Shown piece by piece: positions 28,601 to 36,880 of a DNA stretch of 64,000 nucleotides. The stretch is from assembly GCA_964499365.1 (NCBI GenBank), contig CAZCKU010000002.1, forward strand, positions 248,001 to 312,000. Direction: 5' to 3'. The notes under the pieces were generated by a model, which was not told the DNA's origin, ran no database searches, and saw only the letters and a program-made list of their open reading frames with translations. How positions within the stretch are numbered: the first letter of the stretch is position 1; every line of letters begins with the position of its first letter. Made by a program: the position numbers and the translations under genes. The DNA is from PALSA-1316 sp964499365 (GTDB taxonomy: Bacteria > Nitrospirota > Thermodesulfovibrionia > Thermodesulfovibrionales > UBA6898).

Positions 28601-31114
28601 TATTTCCGCCATTTGCTATCGGTCCATAAACGCGATCCGCACTGAAGCCGCTAACTGTACACCCACTAACTGTGATTGTGCCCAATAAGACATTGTTTAC
28701 GTCGAAAAACTTAATGGTTCTGTCGGCTGCACTGAATGACCGGGCACCGGTTATCGTTGCGCTGCCTGAAGCCGTACAGCCACTCAAGGTTACAACATAG
28801 TTTTTATTGTCTGACTCAGTGAAGGTTATACTTTTGCCATCAACTGCAGATGTGAAGCTCTTTATCTCGATTGCGAGATAAGCGCCACCGGATACAGATA
28901 CAACAACTGGGACAAGGTTGCAGTTTACCGTTGCTGTACACTGGCCAGTAGAGCATGCGTATGCACCGAGGGGACATGTTTCCTGTGGCGTCATCCGACA
29001 AATGTTAAGGGCAGTATCATAAGTGCCGATATCCGGGCAGGTCGGCGCCTTTTCGCAATACGGGGCGTTCCAGGTAAAATCAGGGGGACAGTTGGTTGTA
29101 CCGTTAAACTCGCAGCGTCCCCTTGCCGTGGTATATTGCCCGGATTGGCTGCACTCAGGGGCTTTTTCACATCTTGAAGTTGACGTGTTAAAGGTGTATC
29201 CAAATGCAGAACAATTGCCGTAGTTGGCTCCTGATGCAACACAAGTCAAAGCGTATTGGTTCCATGTCGAGCCCGCGGGACAGATATACGGAGCTATGCA
29301 ACGCTGATAGCTGGCATTCCACGTATATCCCTGATCACAGGCATNNNNNNNNNNNNNNNNNNNNNNNNNNNNNNNNNNNNNNNNNNNNNNNNNNNNNNNN
29401 NNNNNNNNNNNNNNNNNNNNNNNNNNNNNNNNNNNNNNNNNNNNCCTGCTTGAACGCAGGTTAAGGCGTATTGGTTCCATGTCGAACCAGCAGGACAGAT
29501 ATATGGAGCTATACATCTTCCGTAGCTTTGATTGTAAGTGTAACCCGTCTCGCAATAGTATGTTCCTGTTTGTTCACATCGATCTCGCGTGGGATTCCAG
29601 CCTGACAGAGTTCCTCCCGGATTACAATAGATTGGATATACACAGACTGGTCCCTGGGCTGTATAAGGCGACTGACAGACCGCTGTCCCGAGATTTTCGC
29701 ATTTTCCCGTCGCAGGGTTATAGGTCCCATTTGTGCAGGCGTAAGGAGCTTCGCACCGTCCGTTTTTTGCAACATAGTTTTGTGGACAGGCTCCACCACC
29801 CCATACAGTTGGAGCAACCCAGCATTTATTATCTGCTGCGTCGAGTGTCTCACCGGCCTTGCAAGCCTTTCTTGTACAGATACCATTTGGAACATCCGGC
29901 GTATAGTTGACAGGACAGGGACATACCGAGTCGCAGGTATCCTTATCATAGTTGGTAGCGGTCCGATCACAGGCATAGGGTTTTCCATAAACCACCCAAT
30001 GATCGTAATTGCACCATCCGGACCCTTTATATCCGTTAGAAGAGATATTGATCTTATACTGCCCGAGACATATATATGTTGCCGGGACTCCAGTCACTTC
30101 AGTCATTACCGGCTTGCTGACGCACGTTGTGCAGGGACCGCACCAGTTTTCTTCAGACACTCCCATAAAGATTTTGACGTAATCAGTCTGCGGATCTGTC
30201 GGATCAAAAGGAGTGCATGTTCCTATGGCTGTTTCACACTGCTCGGTCGCGGCGTTCAGAGCTATTGATCCACAATCCGTGGCTCTTTCACAACGCCAGG
30301 CAGAGGAATTAAAAACGTAATCAACAGGGCAGGATATGGATTCGCATTTGTCATTTTGTTTGTTGTAGAGAGTCCCATTGGGGCACTGCGGCAGGGCCTG
30401 ACACTTTCCGGTTGAACTGTTATAGGTAAAGCCGGATGGGCATGTGTAGCTGGTGTCGGTAATGCAGGAATTAGTGGCTTCATCATATCGACTGCCAAGC
30501 GGACAATAAATCGTTACTGCGCAGATGCCAAGGGAAGGATCATAAGGGATATTGGCAGGGCAGGGATTTGTAGATTCGATCTCGCATAGCTTTGTCTGGT
30601 CATTATAGAATCCGCCAGGAGAGCAGGAGCACTGTCCTCCGCAATTTGACTGACAGAGTTCGCCGGATGCGTAAATACCGCTGTCCTTTGAGCATGTGTA
30701 CGACCATACTGGTGAGCAGGTCTGGTCCGGACAGCCTGTCTGTGTGTCGGGGTCATAATTATTACAGGCATCGAATTCCGTGCCGGGGGTAACAAATTTT
30801 GTCTTGGTAAGATCAACTCCGGCTGCATTGAAGCCCTGGGCCAGATAATATATGCCTGTACTGATGCATTTATACCCTACGGGGGCCGTGGATTTATCGC
30901 ACCAACCGCCACTCTTGGGCTTTGAGCAGACGAACAACTCGCTACAGTCATCTATGCTCCCATTTCCGTTTACATCGACTGCGCATCTGATGCCGTCCCA
31001 CTTGACGGTACCGGTAATGGGGTCGAACACCTTGCAGGATGTATCCTCGGCGTTAGCCGAAGAGGTAAATAGGATGATCGCAATAATTAACAGTTTTTGC
31101 GCTATGTTTTTCAT
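25602..31114 (-). CDS. traN: Giant TraN-like mating-pair stabilisation protein, interrupted by two scaffold gaps
   Basis: The N-terminus is a signal peptide (KLLIIAIILFTSSANA, then EDTSC). The C-terminus carries the TraN hallmark: paired cysteines, ELKKRR, YCCFNS, LGRIINEQGRPQIGKSFG, NPDCEGFTPEEM and LDFSRLDLSEY. TraN is the Cys-rich outer-membrane protein that grips recipient cells in F-type conjugation. Here about 1,830 codons replace the roughly 600 of F TraN. The extra length is made of dozens of CP-rich modules (CPSGFTYNSSTGKC-like) and two near-identical repeat families. Two 100-N gaps fall inside those repeats. The reading frame continues across 27947-28046 but shifts across 29345-29444, so the true length of that gap must be 2 modulo 3. 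I treat both halves as one intact gene; a real frameshift cannot be ruled out. Confidence 0.85.
27690..28210 (-). repeat. 195-bp tandem coding repeat in traN
   Basis: Near-identical units encode about 65 residues each, with WNSYIYSHFGGSACY and VLTSKDYYSCYEST in every full copy. The shared start point recurs at 27697, 27892 (195 bp apart) and 28147. The last interval is 255 bp with the 100 placeholder N. To keep the 195-bp period the real gap would be 40 bp, or 40 plus a multiple of 195, which also preserves the reading frame. Copy number is therefore unresolved. Confidence 0.85.
27947..28046. other. Scaffold gap of 100 N inside traN
   Basis: Exactly 100 N, a conventional placeholder of unknown length. 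It falls inside the 195-bp repeat array, which explains the assembly break. Confidence 0.98.
29230..29545 (-). repeat. Second repeat family in traN flanking a gap
   Basis: Two copies of a module encoding CIAPYICPAGSTWNQYALTC lie on either side of the second gap. Their common stretch starts at 29251 and 29466. They differ at scattered, mostly third-codon positions, so this is an older duplication than the 195-bp array. Confidence 0.8.
29345..29444. other. Scaffold gap of 100 N inside traN
   Basis: Exactly 100 N. The traN reading frame changes across it, so its true length is not 100 but some number equal to 2 modulo 3, if the gene is intact. Confidence 0.98.
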
Positions 31115-31136
31115 TTCATGTCCCTGGCAGCCGCCC

Positions 31137-31376
31137 TCACCATGTCTTGCGGCCGCAATCTGAATGACAATTGGTGTAACACCCTACATGGCAGCTGCAG
31201 TCCGCAGCCTCCACTTTCCCATGACTTGATTCGCTGAGAATAATGGAGAACATCGCTACCCCTCCGGCAACCACTATTGTCTTTTCAAGAAATTGTCGCC
31301 GGGTCATTTTATGACCGTCGGTAACCTCAAGAATCAGCGTTTTTGCCCCAAAACTAAGTTTCGGCTTGTCACTCAT
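31137..31376 (-). CDS. Tat-exported small Cys/His-rich peptide
   Basis: The protein is 79 residues from ATG 31376, which follows AAGGGAG at 8 bp; an upstream ATG at 31403 has a poorer site. The N-terminal part has a twin-arginine motif (MTRRQFLEK) and a hydrophobic stretch (TIVVAGGVAMFSIIL). An AxA-like site (VEAAD) follows. The mature tail of about 20 residues is C-x-C-H-x2-C-x3-C-H-x2-C, then GRKTW. The Tat route suggests folding or cofactor loading in the cytoplasm before export. The spacing is not a standard CxxCH haem site. It lies between the genes for a secreted transfer protein and TraN, and about 5.6 kb upstream of three radical SAM genes on the same strand. It could be a metal-binding periplasmic peptide or a radical SAM substrate; neither is proven. 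Confidence 0.7.
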   Translation of the reverse strand: MSDKPKLSFGAKTLILEVTDGHKMTRRQFLEKTIVVAGGVAMFSIILSESSHGKVEAADCSCHVGCYTNCHSDCGRKTW

Positions 31377-31443
31377 GTATCTCTCTCCCTTCGCTTCTTC
31401 CATTGCTCACATTACCTTCTTCCTTCCCTCGCTGATAAAGGGT

Positions 31444-33366
31444 TTAGTTTTTGCATTGTCTATCCCTTGCGGCCTCATAGACAGCACCGAGAACGCCGAT
31501 GGCCTGTCCCGATGTGTCGAGGCAGCCACAGTCTTTTACCATTGTGTCCCCGGTCTGAAGAGGACAGGAATATGTTGTTGTCCCGGCAACCGATTTCTTA
31601 CTGCATGGTTGCGCGTAATAGTCGTACTGCGAGTTCCCCTTCTGCGCTGAGCCAGCCACCCTTTTAACCAGGCAAGACATCTCACAGCTATCGCCGCTGA
31701 CTGTTGTTTGGTCCCAGGTATCGGCCTTGCAATTGGCGTTCGGTTTTGAACACTCATCACTGTTGTATGTGACTGTTGTCCCTGTCAGGGCAGTTGAGTC
31801 GGTCACCGTGTTGACCCGTGTAATGTCCGGGTCTGCATTCTTCTTGTTCTGACAGTTATATGTCCTCTCCTTCACCCACCACGGCTTACAGACGTTGCCT
31901 ACACTGGCGAATGTCTTACAGGTATCCGATGACTCGTTATATGTCGGATTGCCGGCAGATACGATAGTAAGCCAGGCTCCATTTGCGTCCTGCCACCTCT
32001 CGTCTTTGAGCTTGCAGTTATAGGAACTGCTACTTCCCGAGTAGAGAGAACAACCGTCGTTTATTTCGTCGCCCAACGGCGGACTGACCTGGACGGCAAA
32101 GGATGTGCAGTTTGGAGCGTTATCAACGGTAAAGGCATAATTGCATGAGGACTTATCAGCAGCGCACGAAGTGGTCATATGGACGTTGAGAGGGTTGAGG
32201 TCTGAAAAACAGCGCGCGTCCACGGATAAGTCGTTTGATGCAGTATTAGGTCCATCCATCCGATAATTGACGCTAAACTTTCCGATAATGGTGTCATTTG
32301 CGTCTGAATAGCCCACTTCTCTTGCTACCTGATTTCCTGGAGGAAAGTTAGCTTTAGTCCCACAGGGGGCTCCCTCCCAAGACGCCCATCCTTCGACTTT
32401 TACAGCGGTACCGGATGGATTGCATCTCATCTGCATCTGTGACGAATAATCCCAGCGTGTCTGGGGCTGACACCACTTGTTGGAGTCGGAATAGCCGCTT
32501 GCGTAAAATATCTTGTTTGCTTCACAGATTTTGCCGTTCTGTGGTCCTTTTGCAGTCGGAGTTCTTCGACTGATGGTACAAGTAACGTCTCCAGATCCTG
32601 AACTTACGTTATTGTTTGCGGCTTGCATTCCCTGATAAGCGGTACAGGCGGCCGAGTCTGAACCCGTACATGCTGAAGCCTGATTCGCTCCGTCACCTTC
32701 CATTGAATAGGGATTGTCATAGTATTTGGTGACCGCAAGGTCCTGCGGCTGGTTGTTACAATCTTTTACTTGCCCCGAGTAATAGGATATCTTGGTTCCT
32801 TTTTGACGTGATCCCATAATTGTTCGGCCTGTAACAGCGGCATAAAGCTCCGCGATCTTTCCGCCGGCGTATGAAGGAGGGGCCGCTGAGGGTGAAACAC
32901 AGCCGCTAAGTTTACCAGATGAGATTGCCGTGACTGCGCCGTTAGATAACACTTTCCATGCGTAATAAAGAGTGCCGACCTGTACCCCATCATTACAGAT
33001 ATTGGTAATGGTCTTGGTTTCCACGCTGTCTATAATGCCGTCCGCATTAGTATCGGTCCCGATCGTTATCGAAGCTGATTCAAGCGTGACTTCTATAGCA
33101 AGCGCCTGGTCTTTTACGTCTCCCTGCCCGCAAAAGGACGGGGTGTTTTTCTTCTTGCTGCCGTCCAGGGTCGTCAGTTCGGTGGTAGAGTCGGTCATAG
33201 GCATCTTAACCTTCATATCTATGTCGCTCTTGGTTTTATATTTGTCAGAGGCAAATCCCCCGGTCAGCTCGCCGGCTTTCTTCCCGCCCGAATCCAGGGC
33301 ATGGCATACGGATGAAAAAAACAGTAGAAACATTACACAGCTTGCTATTAATTGATTTCTGCGCAT
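31444..33366 (-). CDS. Secreted Cys-rich protein of the transfer module
   Basis: The 640-residue protein has a clear signal peptide (LIASCVMFLLFFSSVCHA). The mature region is polar, Gly/Ser/Asn-rich and has many cysteines. One Asp-rich stretch (GTDTNADGIIDSVET) resembles a calcium-binding loop. The C-terminus ends KDCGCLDTSGQAIGVLGAVYEAARDRQC. It sits where F-type operons carry traN or another mating-pair protein, between traU and the giant traN. The gene begins inside the end of a small secreted-protein gene (19-bp overlap). A role as a second surface or mating-pair protein is inferred from export, cysteines and position. It lacks the TraN C-terminal signature that the giant protein has. Confidence 0.72.
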   Translation of the reverse strand: MRRNQLIASCVMFLLFFSSVCHALDSGGKKAGELTGGFASDKYKTKSDIDMKVKMPMTDSTTELTTLDGSKKKNTPSFCGQGDVKDQALAIEVTLESASITIGTDTNADGIIDSVETKTITNICNDGVQVGTLYYAWKVLSNGAVTAISSGKLSGCVSPSAAPPSYAGGKIAELYAAVTGRTIMGSRQKGTKISYYSGQVKDCNNQPQDLAVTKYYDNPYSMEGDGANQASACTGSDSAACTAYQGMQAANNNVSSGSGDVTCTISRRTPTAKGPQNGKICEANKIFYASGYSDSNKWCQPQTRWDYSSQMQMRCNPSGTAVKVEGWASWEGAPCGTKANFPPGNQVAREVGYSDANDTIIGKFSVNYRMDGPNTASNDLSVDARCFSDLNPLNVHMTTSCAADKSSCNYAFTVDNAPNCTSFAVQVSPPLGDEINDGCSLYSGSSSSYNCKLKDERWQDANGAWLTIVSAGNPTYNESSDTCKTFASVGNVCKPWWVKERTYNCQNKKNADPDITRVNTVTDSTALTGTTVTYNSDECSKPNANCKADTWDQTTVSGDSCEMSCLVKRVAGSAQKGNSQYDYYAQPCSKKSVAGTTTYSCPLQTGDTMVKDCGCLDTSGQAIGVLGAVYEAARDRQCKN

Positions 33367-33608
33367 ATATCTTTATTCCTCATTGTTTCTATTGCATTCC
33401 CATCGAAATAAACGACAATGTCCTTTTCAGTGTGAATGATTGACCTTGTATCCCTGTCACAATCGAGAAAGAACTCATTTTTTTTATAGAATAGGTGCAG
33501 CTCTGTGGCGGTCTCTTTTCGGGAGTCGAGAGAATAACAGTAAGGGTGTGGCACAGCCACATAGCACAATGCACCAATAACGAAGGTCTTCAGCAGGTTA
33601 AAACGCAC
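33348..33608 (-). CDS. Small secreted protein between traU and the Cys-rich protein
   Basis: The protein is 86 residues from GTG 33608, which overlaps the end of traU by 11 bp and follows GAGGGA. The N-terminus is hydrophobic (LLKTFVIGALCYVAV), a signal peptide or anchor. The rest has charged segments and three cysteines in the mature part. I do not recognise a family. Its tight coupling on both sides places it in the transfer operon. The longer start at 33635 has no ribosome site and would overlap traU further. Confidence 0.6.
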   Translation of the reverse strand: MRFNLLKTFVIGALCYVAVPHPYCYSLDSRKETATELHLFYKKNEFFLDCDRDTRSIIHTEKDIVVYFDGNAIETMRNKDICAEIN

Positions 33609-34641
33609 AGCAGTCCCTCGCTCTATAGATGCCAAAGACGTAATTGGCGTTGAACGGCATGGACTTGCCGACTCCCCAGAGCTTTGCCGTCCTTCCGATT
33701 GGTTGCCTGTTAGTGTTGCGGCCTGGATAGAGGAGCAATGGGTTGTATTGGGTCTTCTTCCATATGGGGAATGGGAATGCCTGGCAGTAGCCCCGGAGCA
33801 TCATAGGGCCACTGGTCAACCACATGATCAGCTCTCGGTGCATTTTGTAGATGAATTTGCCCATAATGGCTGCATTGGCCTGGAGATAATCCACACTTGC
33901 TGCATTTTTTGACAAAGGATATGCTCCACCCCAGCAGCCCTGGCACCAGAACATGAAATCCAGGGGGAACGAGGCCGTTGAAGTCGCGCAATCGATCGGA
34001 CAGGCTGCCTGTGCGACCTTGTTGGCAAACAGATTTGCCTCAGGGCCCAGAAGAGATGCCCACATGTCGTTTTGCCAAAGGGGATCTATCTCTGTCACAT
34101 ACAGATAGTCGAATCCTGTGCCTGCCTGAAAACATATCAGATCAACGAATAGGCCAAGCATGTACCAGACAGGATAGGCAATAAGATGCGCTTGGGCCGC
34201 CGCTGTTTTGTCATTCTGGGAGAGACTGCTCTCATCGCCAATAGCTTTTTTGTTGAAGCCAAGGCCGAGATTCAGTCCGATAGTGGGCGAACACCAGGGC
34301 TGCTGCACGGTCTCTATGACGTCTGCGGGCTCCCAGAGATGAAGCGGGAACCCGACTCTTATGAAAATAGGAGGCGGCATTTGGCAGATACATATAAAGC
34401 CTCCCCCGCTGTCGTCATGATCTTCGAGGTTTCCGAAGTTTAATATGGTGATTCCAGCAAACTTAATCGGGAATACATTATGCAAAGTTGAGATGTAGTT
34501 CATGAAGACGGTCATGAAGGTCCCGCTCGGACAGTTGCCCAGGCCGGGGATCATGTCCGCCGAGGTCTTATAGGGGGTAACAGCCTCAAAACTCAGGAAA
34601 AGCAAAAGACTTATGGTTGCGATAATTTTATTGAACCGCAT
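33598..34641 (-). CDS. traU: Conjugal transfer protein TraU
   Basis: TraU is a periplasmic protein of F-type secretion, needed for DNA transfer more than for pilus assembly. The protein has a signal peptide, then FPIKFAGITI, LWEPADVIETVQQPWCSP, a DPLWQND motif, LLGPEANLFANKVAQAACPIDC and FWCQGCWGGAYP. These are the conserved cysteine-containing blocks of TraU. It is 347 residues from ATG 34641, slightly over F TraU. I prefer this ATG to the one two codons upstream because AGGTGG lies 6 bp before it. It overlaps traW by 14 bp and the next small gene by 11 bp. Confidence 0.92.
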   Translation of the reverse strand: MRFNKIIATISLLLFLSFEAVTPYKTSADMIPGLGNCPSGTFMTVFMNYISTLHNVFPIKFAGITILNFGNLEDHDDSGGGFICICQMPPPIFIRVGFPLHLWEPADVIETVQQPWCSPTIGLNLGLGFNKKAIGDESSLSQNDKTAAAQAHLIAYPVWYMLGLFVDLICFQAGTGFDYLYVTEIDPLWQNDMWASLLGPEANLFANKVAQAACPIDCATSTASFPLDFMFWCQGCWGGAYPLSKNAASVDYLQANAAIMGKFIYKMHRELIMWLTSGPMMLRGYCQAFPFPIWKKTQYNPLLLYPGRNTNRQPIGRTAKLWGVGKSMPFNANYVFGIYRARDCCAF

Positions 34642-35221
34642 AAACATCCACCTGCATATTCTTCCCTTTTCGATAGACCACGCTTACCGTATTTTTGAGG
34701 TTGAGTTTGTCGACAATAATCTGCTTGAGATAGTAGACCTGCTGCTTCATCTGCTTCGATACCTCAACCCAGTCCCCCTGTGTCATGACAAGCATGTACC
34801 CAGGCTTGTTGCCATAATACTGCTTGACCCAGGAAACCTCTTTCTTTGACTCTCCGTTAAATACCACCATGGGAGGTGGATCAGCCGGGAGCAGTTCTAC
34901 AGGATTAAAGGTATGCCCTTTGGGATATAGGACACCGACGATTTTCCCTGCTGCGTCAACCTTCGGGATGTCGTAATCGAGGGTATGCCGCATCTCTACC
35001 GGATATGAATAACTCTTTCTGGCCGGCTCAAGCTTTGCCATATCGCGGGGGCGGTAATTCTTGAACTTCTCTTTGAGATCCTGCTCTATCTTTGATGTAT
35101 CAATATTCTTTGCCCGTTCCTCTATATCCTGATAGGCATCCTTCTCCTTGATGTCGTAGACGTTTCCATAGGTCCCAAGTGGAACGACCGAGAGTAATGT
35201 TGAAAGCACGATACTTATCAT
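34628..35221 (-). CDS. traW: Conjugal transfer protein TraW
   Basis: TraW is a periplasmic pilus-assembly protein of F-type systems. The 197-residue protein has a short signal (MISIVLSTLLSVVPLGTYG) followed by NVYDIKEKDAYQDIEERA, matching the start of mature TraW. The block G-x-VLYPKGHTFNPVELLP corresponds to the family's G-x4-NP motif. VVFNGESKKEVSWVKQYY and KPGYMLVMTQGD match the thioredoxin-like second half. It starts 2 bp after traL stops and runs into traU, which is the usual W-U order. Confidence 0.87.
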   Translation of the reverse strand: MISIVLSTLLSVVPLGTYGNVYDIKEKDAYQDIEERAKNIDTSKIEQDLKEKFKNYRPRDMAKLEPARKSYSYPVEMRHTLDYDIPKVDAAGKIVGVLYPKGHTFNPVELLPADPPPMVVFNGESKKEVSWVKQYYGNKPGYMLVMTQGDWVEVSKQMKQQVYYLKQIIVDKLNLKNTVSVVYRKGKNMQVDVYAVQ

Positions 35222-35223
35222 GG

Positions 35224-35514
35224 CTATTCCCTGTACCGCGAAATATAGCCTTTGATGACTTCAGCATTCTTTGTCTTTGGATGCCATATCCCCCAGTACC
35301 AGAGGTAGTGCAGGTAGAAAAAGGCAGGAAGGGTTTCTTTGAGTTTGCTGTATCCCTTCGAGAGTACCCACCCAACGATCAGACCAAGCCAAAGCTTTCG
35401 CGTAGGAAGGAAAAAGACGAAGCAGAGCATCATGGGAACGATCTCATCCATCTCCCAGATCAAGAACTGCGGTGGGCTGTCCGCCCACCTGGGAAAACGT
35501 GTCTCTACTGCCAT
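35224..35514 (-). CDS. traL: Conjugal transfer protein TraL
   Basis: This small inner-membrane protein of F-type pilus assembly has 96 residues, the typical size. The N-terminus RFPRWADSPPQFLIWEMDEIVPMM carries the conserved P-x5-DE arrangement of TraL. Two hydrophobic stretches follow, then a positively charged tail and YLWYWGIWHP near the end. It follows the pilin gene by about 75 bp and precedes traW; F has further genes (E, K, B) after traL that are missing here. Confidence 0.88.
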   Translation of the reverse strand: MAVETRFPRWADSPPQFLIWEMDEIVPMMLCFVFFLPTRKLWLGLIVGWVLSKGYSKLKETLPAFFYLHYLWYWGIWHPKTKNAEVIKGYISRYRE

Positions 35515-35589
35515 AATCTCTCCTCCTAATGATTAAGATGACGGGGAGAGGAGTTAACCTGCTCCCCGTCGGTATTGGTAGCCGCCGAG

Positions 35590-35898
35590 TTAAATGGTGG
35601 CTCCACCAAGGCCTGAAATGATATTCGGAAGCAGGAATATCAGTGCTGCAACCAGGATTCCAGCAAGCGCCCAGACAAAGGACCCGGACTGGAAGGCCCT
35701 CATGATGGCTACGAGAGCAATACCGATTGCGATGATGATTGCCGGCATGCCCGTGGCCCATTTGACAACCATGTCATACAGGCTCTGGAATTCGGTGCCG
35801 TTTGAGGTGTTTGCAAGAGCCAGGGACGATAAGCACATGACCATGGCAAGGACCAGAACGGCCGTTTTGAACTGCTTGTTGGTGAAAAGCTTGTACAT
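35590..35898 (-). CDS. traA: Pilin, TraA/VirB2-like
   Basis: The 102-residue prepilin starts after a strong AAGGAGGA ribosome site. A long leader (TAVLVLAMVMCLSSLALA) is followed by a mature region, NTSNGTEFQSLYDMVVKW, then two hydrophobic helices (MPAIIIAIGIALVAIM and ALAGILVAALIFLLP) split by a short polar loop. This is the two-helix topology of TraA/TrbC/VirB2 pilins. FQSLYDMVVKWATG closely matches the F-pilin N-terminus pattern. It is placed at the head of traL-W-U. Confidence 0.88.
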   Translation of the reverse strand: MYKLFTNKQFKTAVLVLAMVMCLSSLALANTSNGTEFQSLYDMVVKWATGMPAIIIAIGIALVAIMRAFQSGSFVWALAGILVAALIFLLPNIISGLGGATI

Positions 35899-35920
35899 GC
35901 GTACAATTCCTCCTTAAACG

Positions 35921-36574
35921 TTACTTTTGTGGCGTGATTTCAACCCGCCTGTTCACAAAGTGGCGGGCCGGGGCAGTGTCTGCAAAACAGCACTTTCCCT
36001 TTCCTTCGACTGATGCAATGTCGTCTTTCCGTAGACCGCTTCGAAGCAAGATGCTTTTGACTGTATGGGCTCTCTGTAGCGCAAGTCTGTCGTTGTGCGC
36101 CTTAGAGCCAAGATCACACGTAAAGCCACTTATCTTGAGTGGAGCTTTCGTTCGGAGAGACGGTACTGCGCCCTTGATTTTCTTTATCTCACCTCCTTTA
36201 ATCTGGGCGCTGTTAAGGTCAAAATTTACCGTTAATAACGGTCCGGACTCGTGCCGATCTTGGATGTCGGAAACCGGCTGATCCGTTTTCGAAAAAATGT
36301 CAGGTTTTTCTGAAAACCTCAGTGCCATTTTTGTGGGTTGACGCTCCTCCACAGTGTTCTCATTCATCTGGGTGAGAGGAGGACAGATATCGCATAGCGC
36401 AAACTGGTTGCCTGCCGGCACAGTTACGACTGCGGCATTCTTTGGGAGAGTAAGCTGGTAGATGTCTGTTGCGGATGCCAGGCGGGCCGGGAGCATACAA
36501 AGAAATACTCCAAGACCCAAGAAAAGCAGGGAGTCACGTGTCTTACTGATATTTAGAGCGCTTATTCTGCCCAT
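35921..36574 (-). CDS. OmpA-family peptidoglycan-binding protein of the transfer module
   Basis: The protein is 217 residues from ATG 36574, with AAGGAG 10 bp upstream; a TTG seven codons earlier lies across that site. The N-terminus has a hydrophobic export segment (LLFLGLGVFLCMLPARLASA). The C-terminal half is an OmpA-C domain: VNFDLNSAQIKGGE, LKISGFTCDLG, NDRLALQRAHTVKSILL, and HFVNRRVEI with the peptidoglycan-contacting R. The domain has unusual cysteines (FTCDLG and GKCCFAD). OmpA-like proteins anchor several F-type machines to the cell wall, and position next to pilin and TraL supports this. Confidence 0.82.
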   Translation of the reverse strand: MGRISALNISKTRDSLLFLGLGVFLCMLPARLASATDIYQLTLPKNAAVVTVPAGNQFALCDICPPLTQMNENTVEERQPTKMALRFSEKPDIFSKTDQPVSDIQDRHESGPLLTVNFDLNSAQIKGGEIKKIKGAVPSLRTKAPLKISGFTCDLGSKAHNDRLALQRAHTVKSILLRSGLRKDDIASVEGKGKCCFADTAPARHFVNRRVEITPQK

Positions 36575-36694
36575 TTGCCTAAATCTCCTTAACAAATGTA
36601 CGGCTTTAATAAGCGCCCAGAGGATTGACCTTCAGGGGTGGTTACTGCAGATAACTCTCCTGCTGCCAGGAGGTGAAAGCCTTATGTTCTAATA

Positions 36695-36880
36695 TTACTT
36701 CTTCAACCTCAGTACAAATGGCCTGCCCTTGCTGGCCGGCTTTTCGATAATCGCATCCCCCCGCTTGAGCAGCTGTCTTGCCTTTGCCGGTCGGCATTTA
36801 TAGCAGGGGATCCCGGTTGAATCCAGGACCTCAACAGAATAAGCGCCGTTGTCAGGAGAATCAGGACCTTCTTTTTTCAT
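36695..36880 (-). CDS. Solitary PLMP/RRXRR-like mini-protein
   Basis: The 61-residue protein starts at ATG 36880, 5 bp after GGAGAGGG, and overlaps the transglycosylase gene by 20 bp. The pattern YSVEVLDSTGIPCYKCRPAKARQLLKRGDAII, then RPFVLRL, closely follows the RRXRR/PLMP domain found at the N-terminus of IscB and related HNH proteins (V-LD-x-G-x-P-L-x-P-x-R-A-R-x-LL-x-G-A, then PF-x-x-x-L). Here the LMP segment is replaced by CYKC, giving a CxxC. No HNH or RuvC domain and no transposase is nearby. It looks like a domesticated stand-alone module within a transfer operon. Function unknown. Confidence 0.68.
   Translation of the reverse strand: MKKEGPDSPDNGAYSVEVLDSTGIPCYKCRPAKARQLLKRGDAIIEKPASKGRPFVLRLKK

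Noticed and set aside
31137..31376. Tat peptide as a small c-type cytochrome
   Set aside because: No CxxCH motif; the cysteines are spaced C-x-C-H and C-x3-C-H.
31444..33366. 640-residue secreted protein as the main TraN
   Set aside because: It lacks the YCCF/EQGRPQ C-terminal signature, which the giant protein has.
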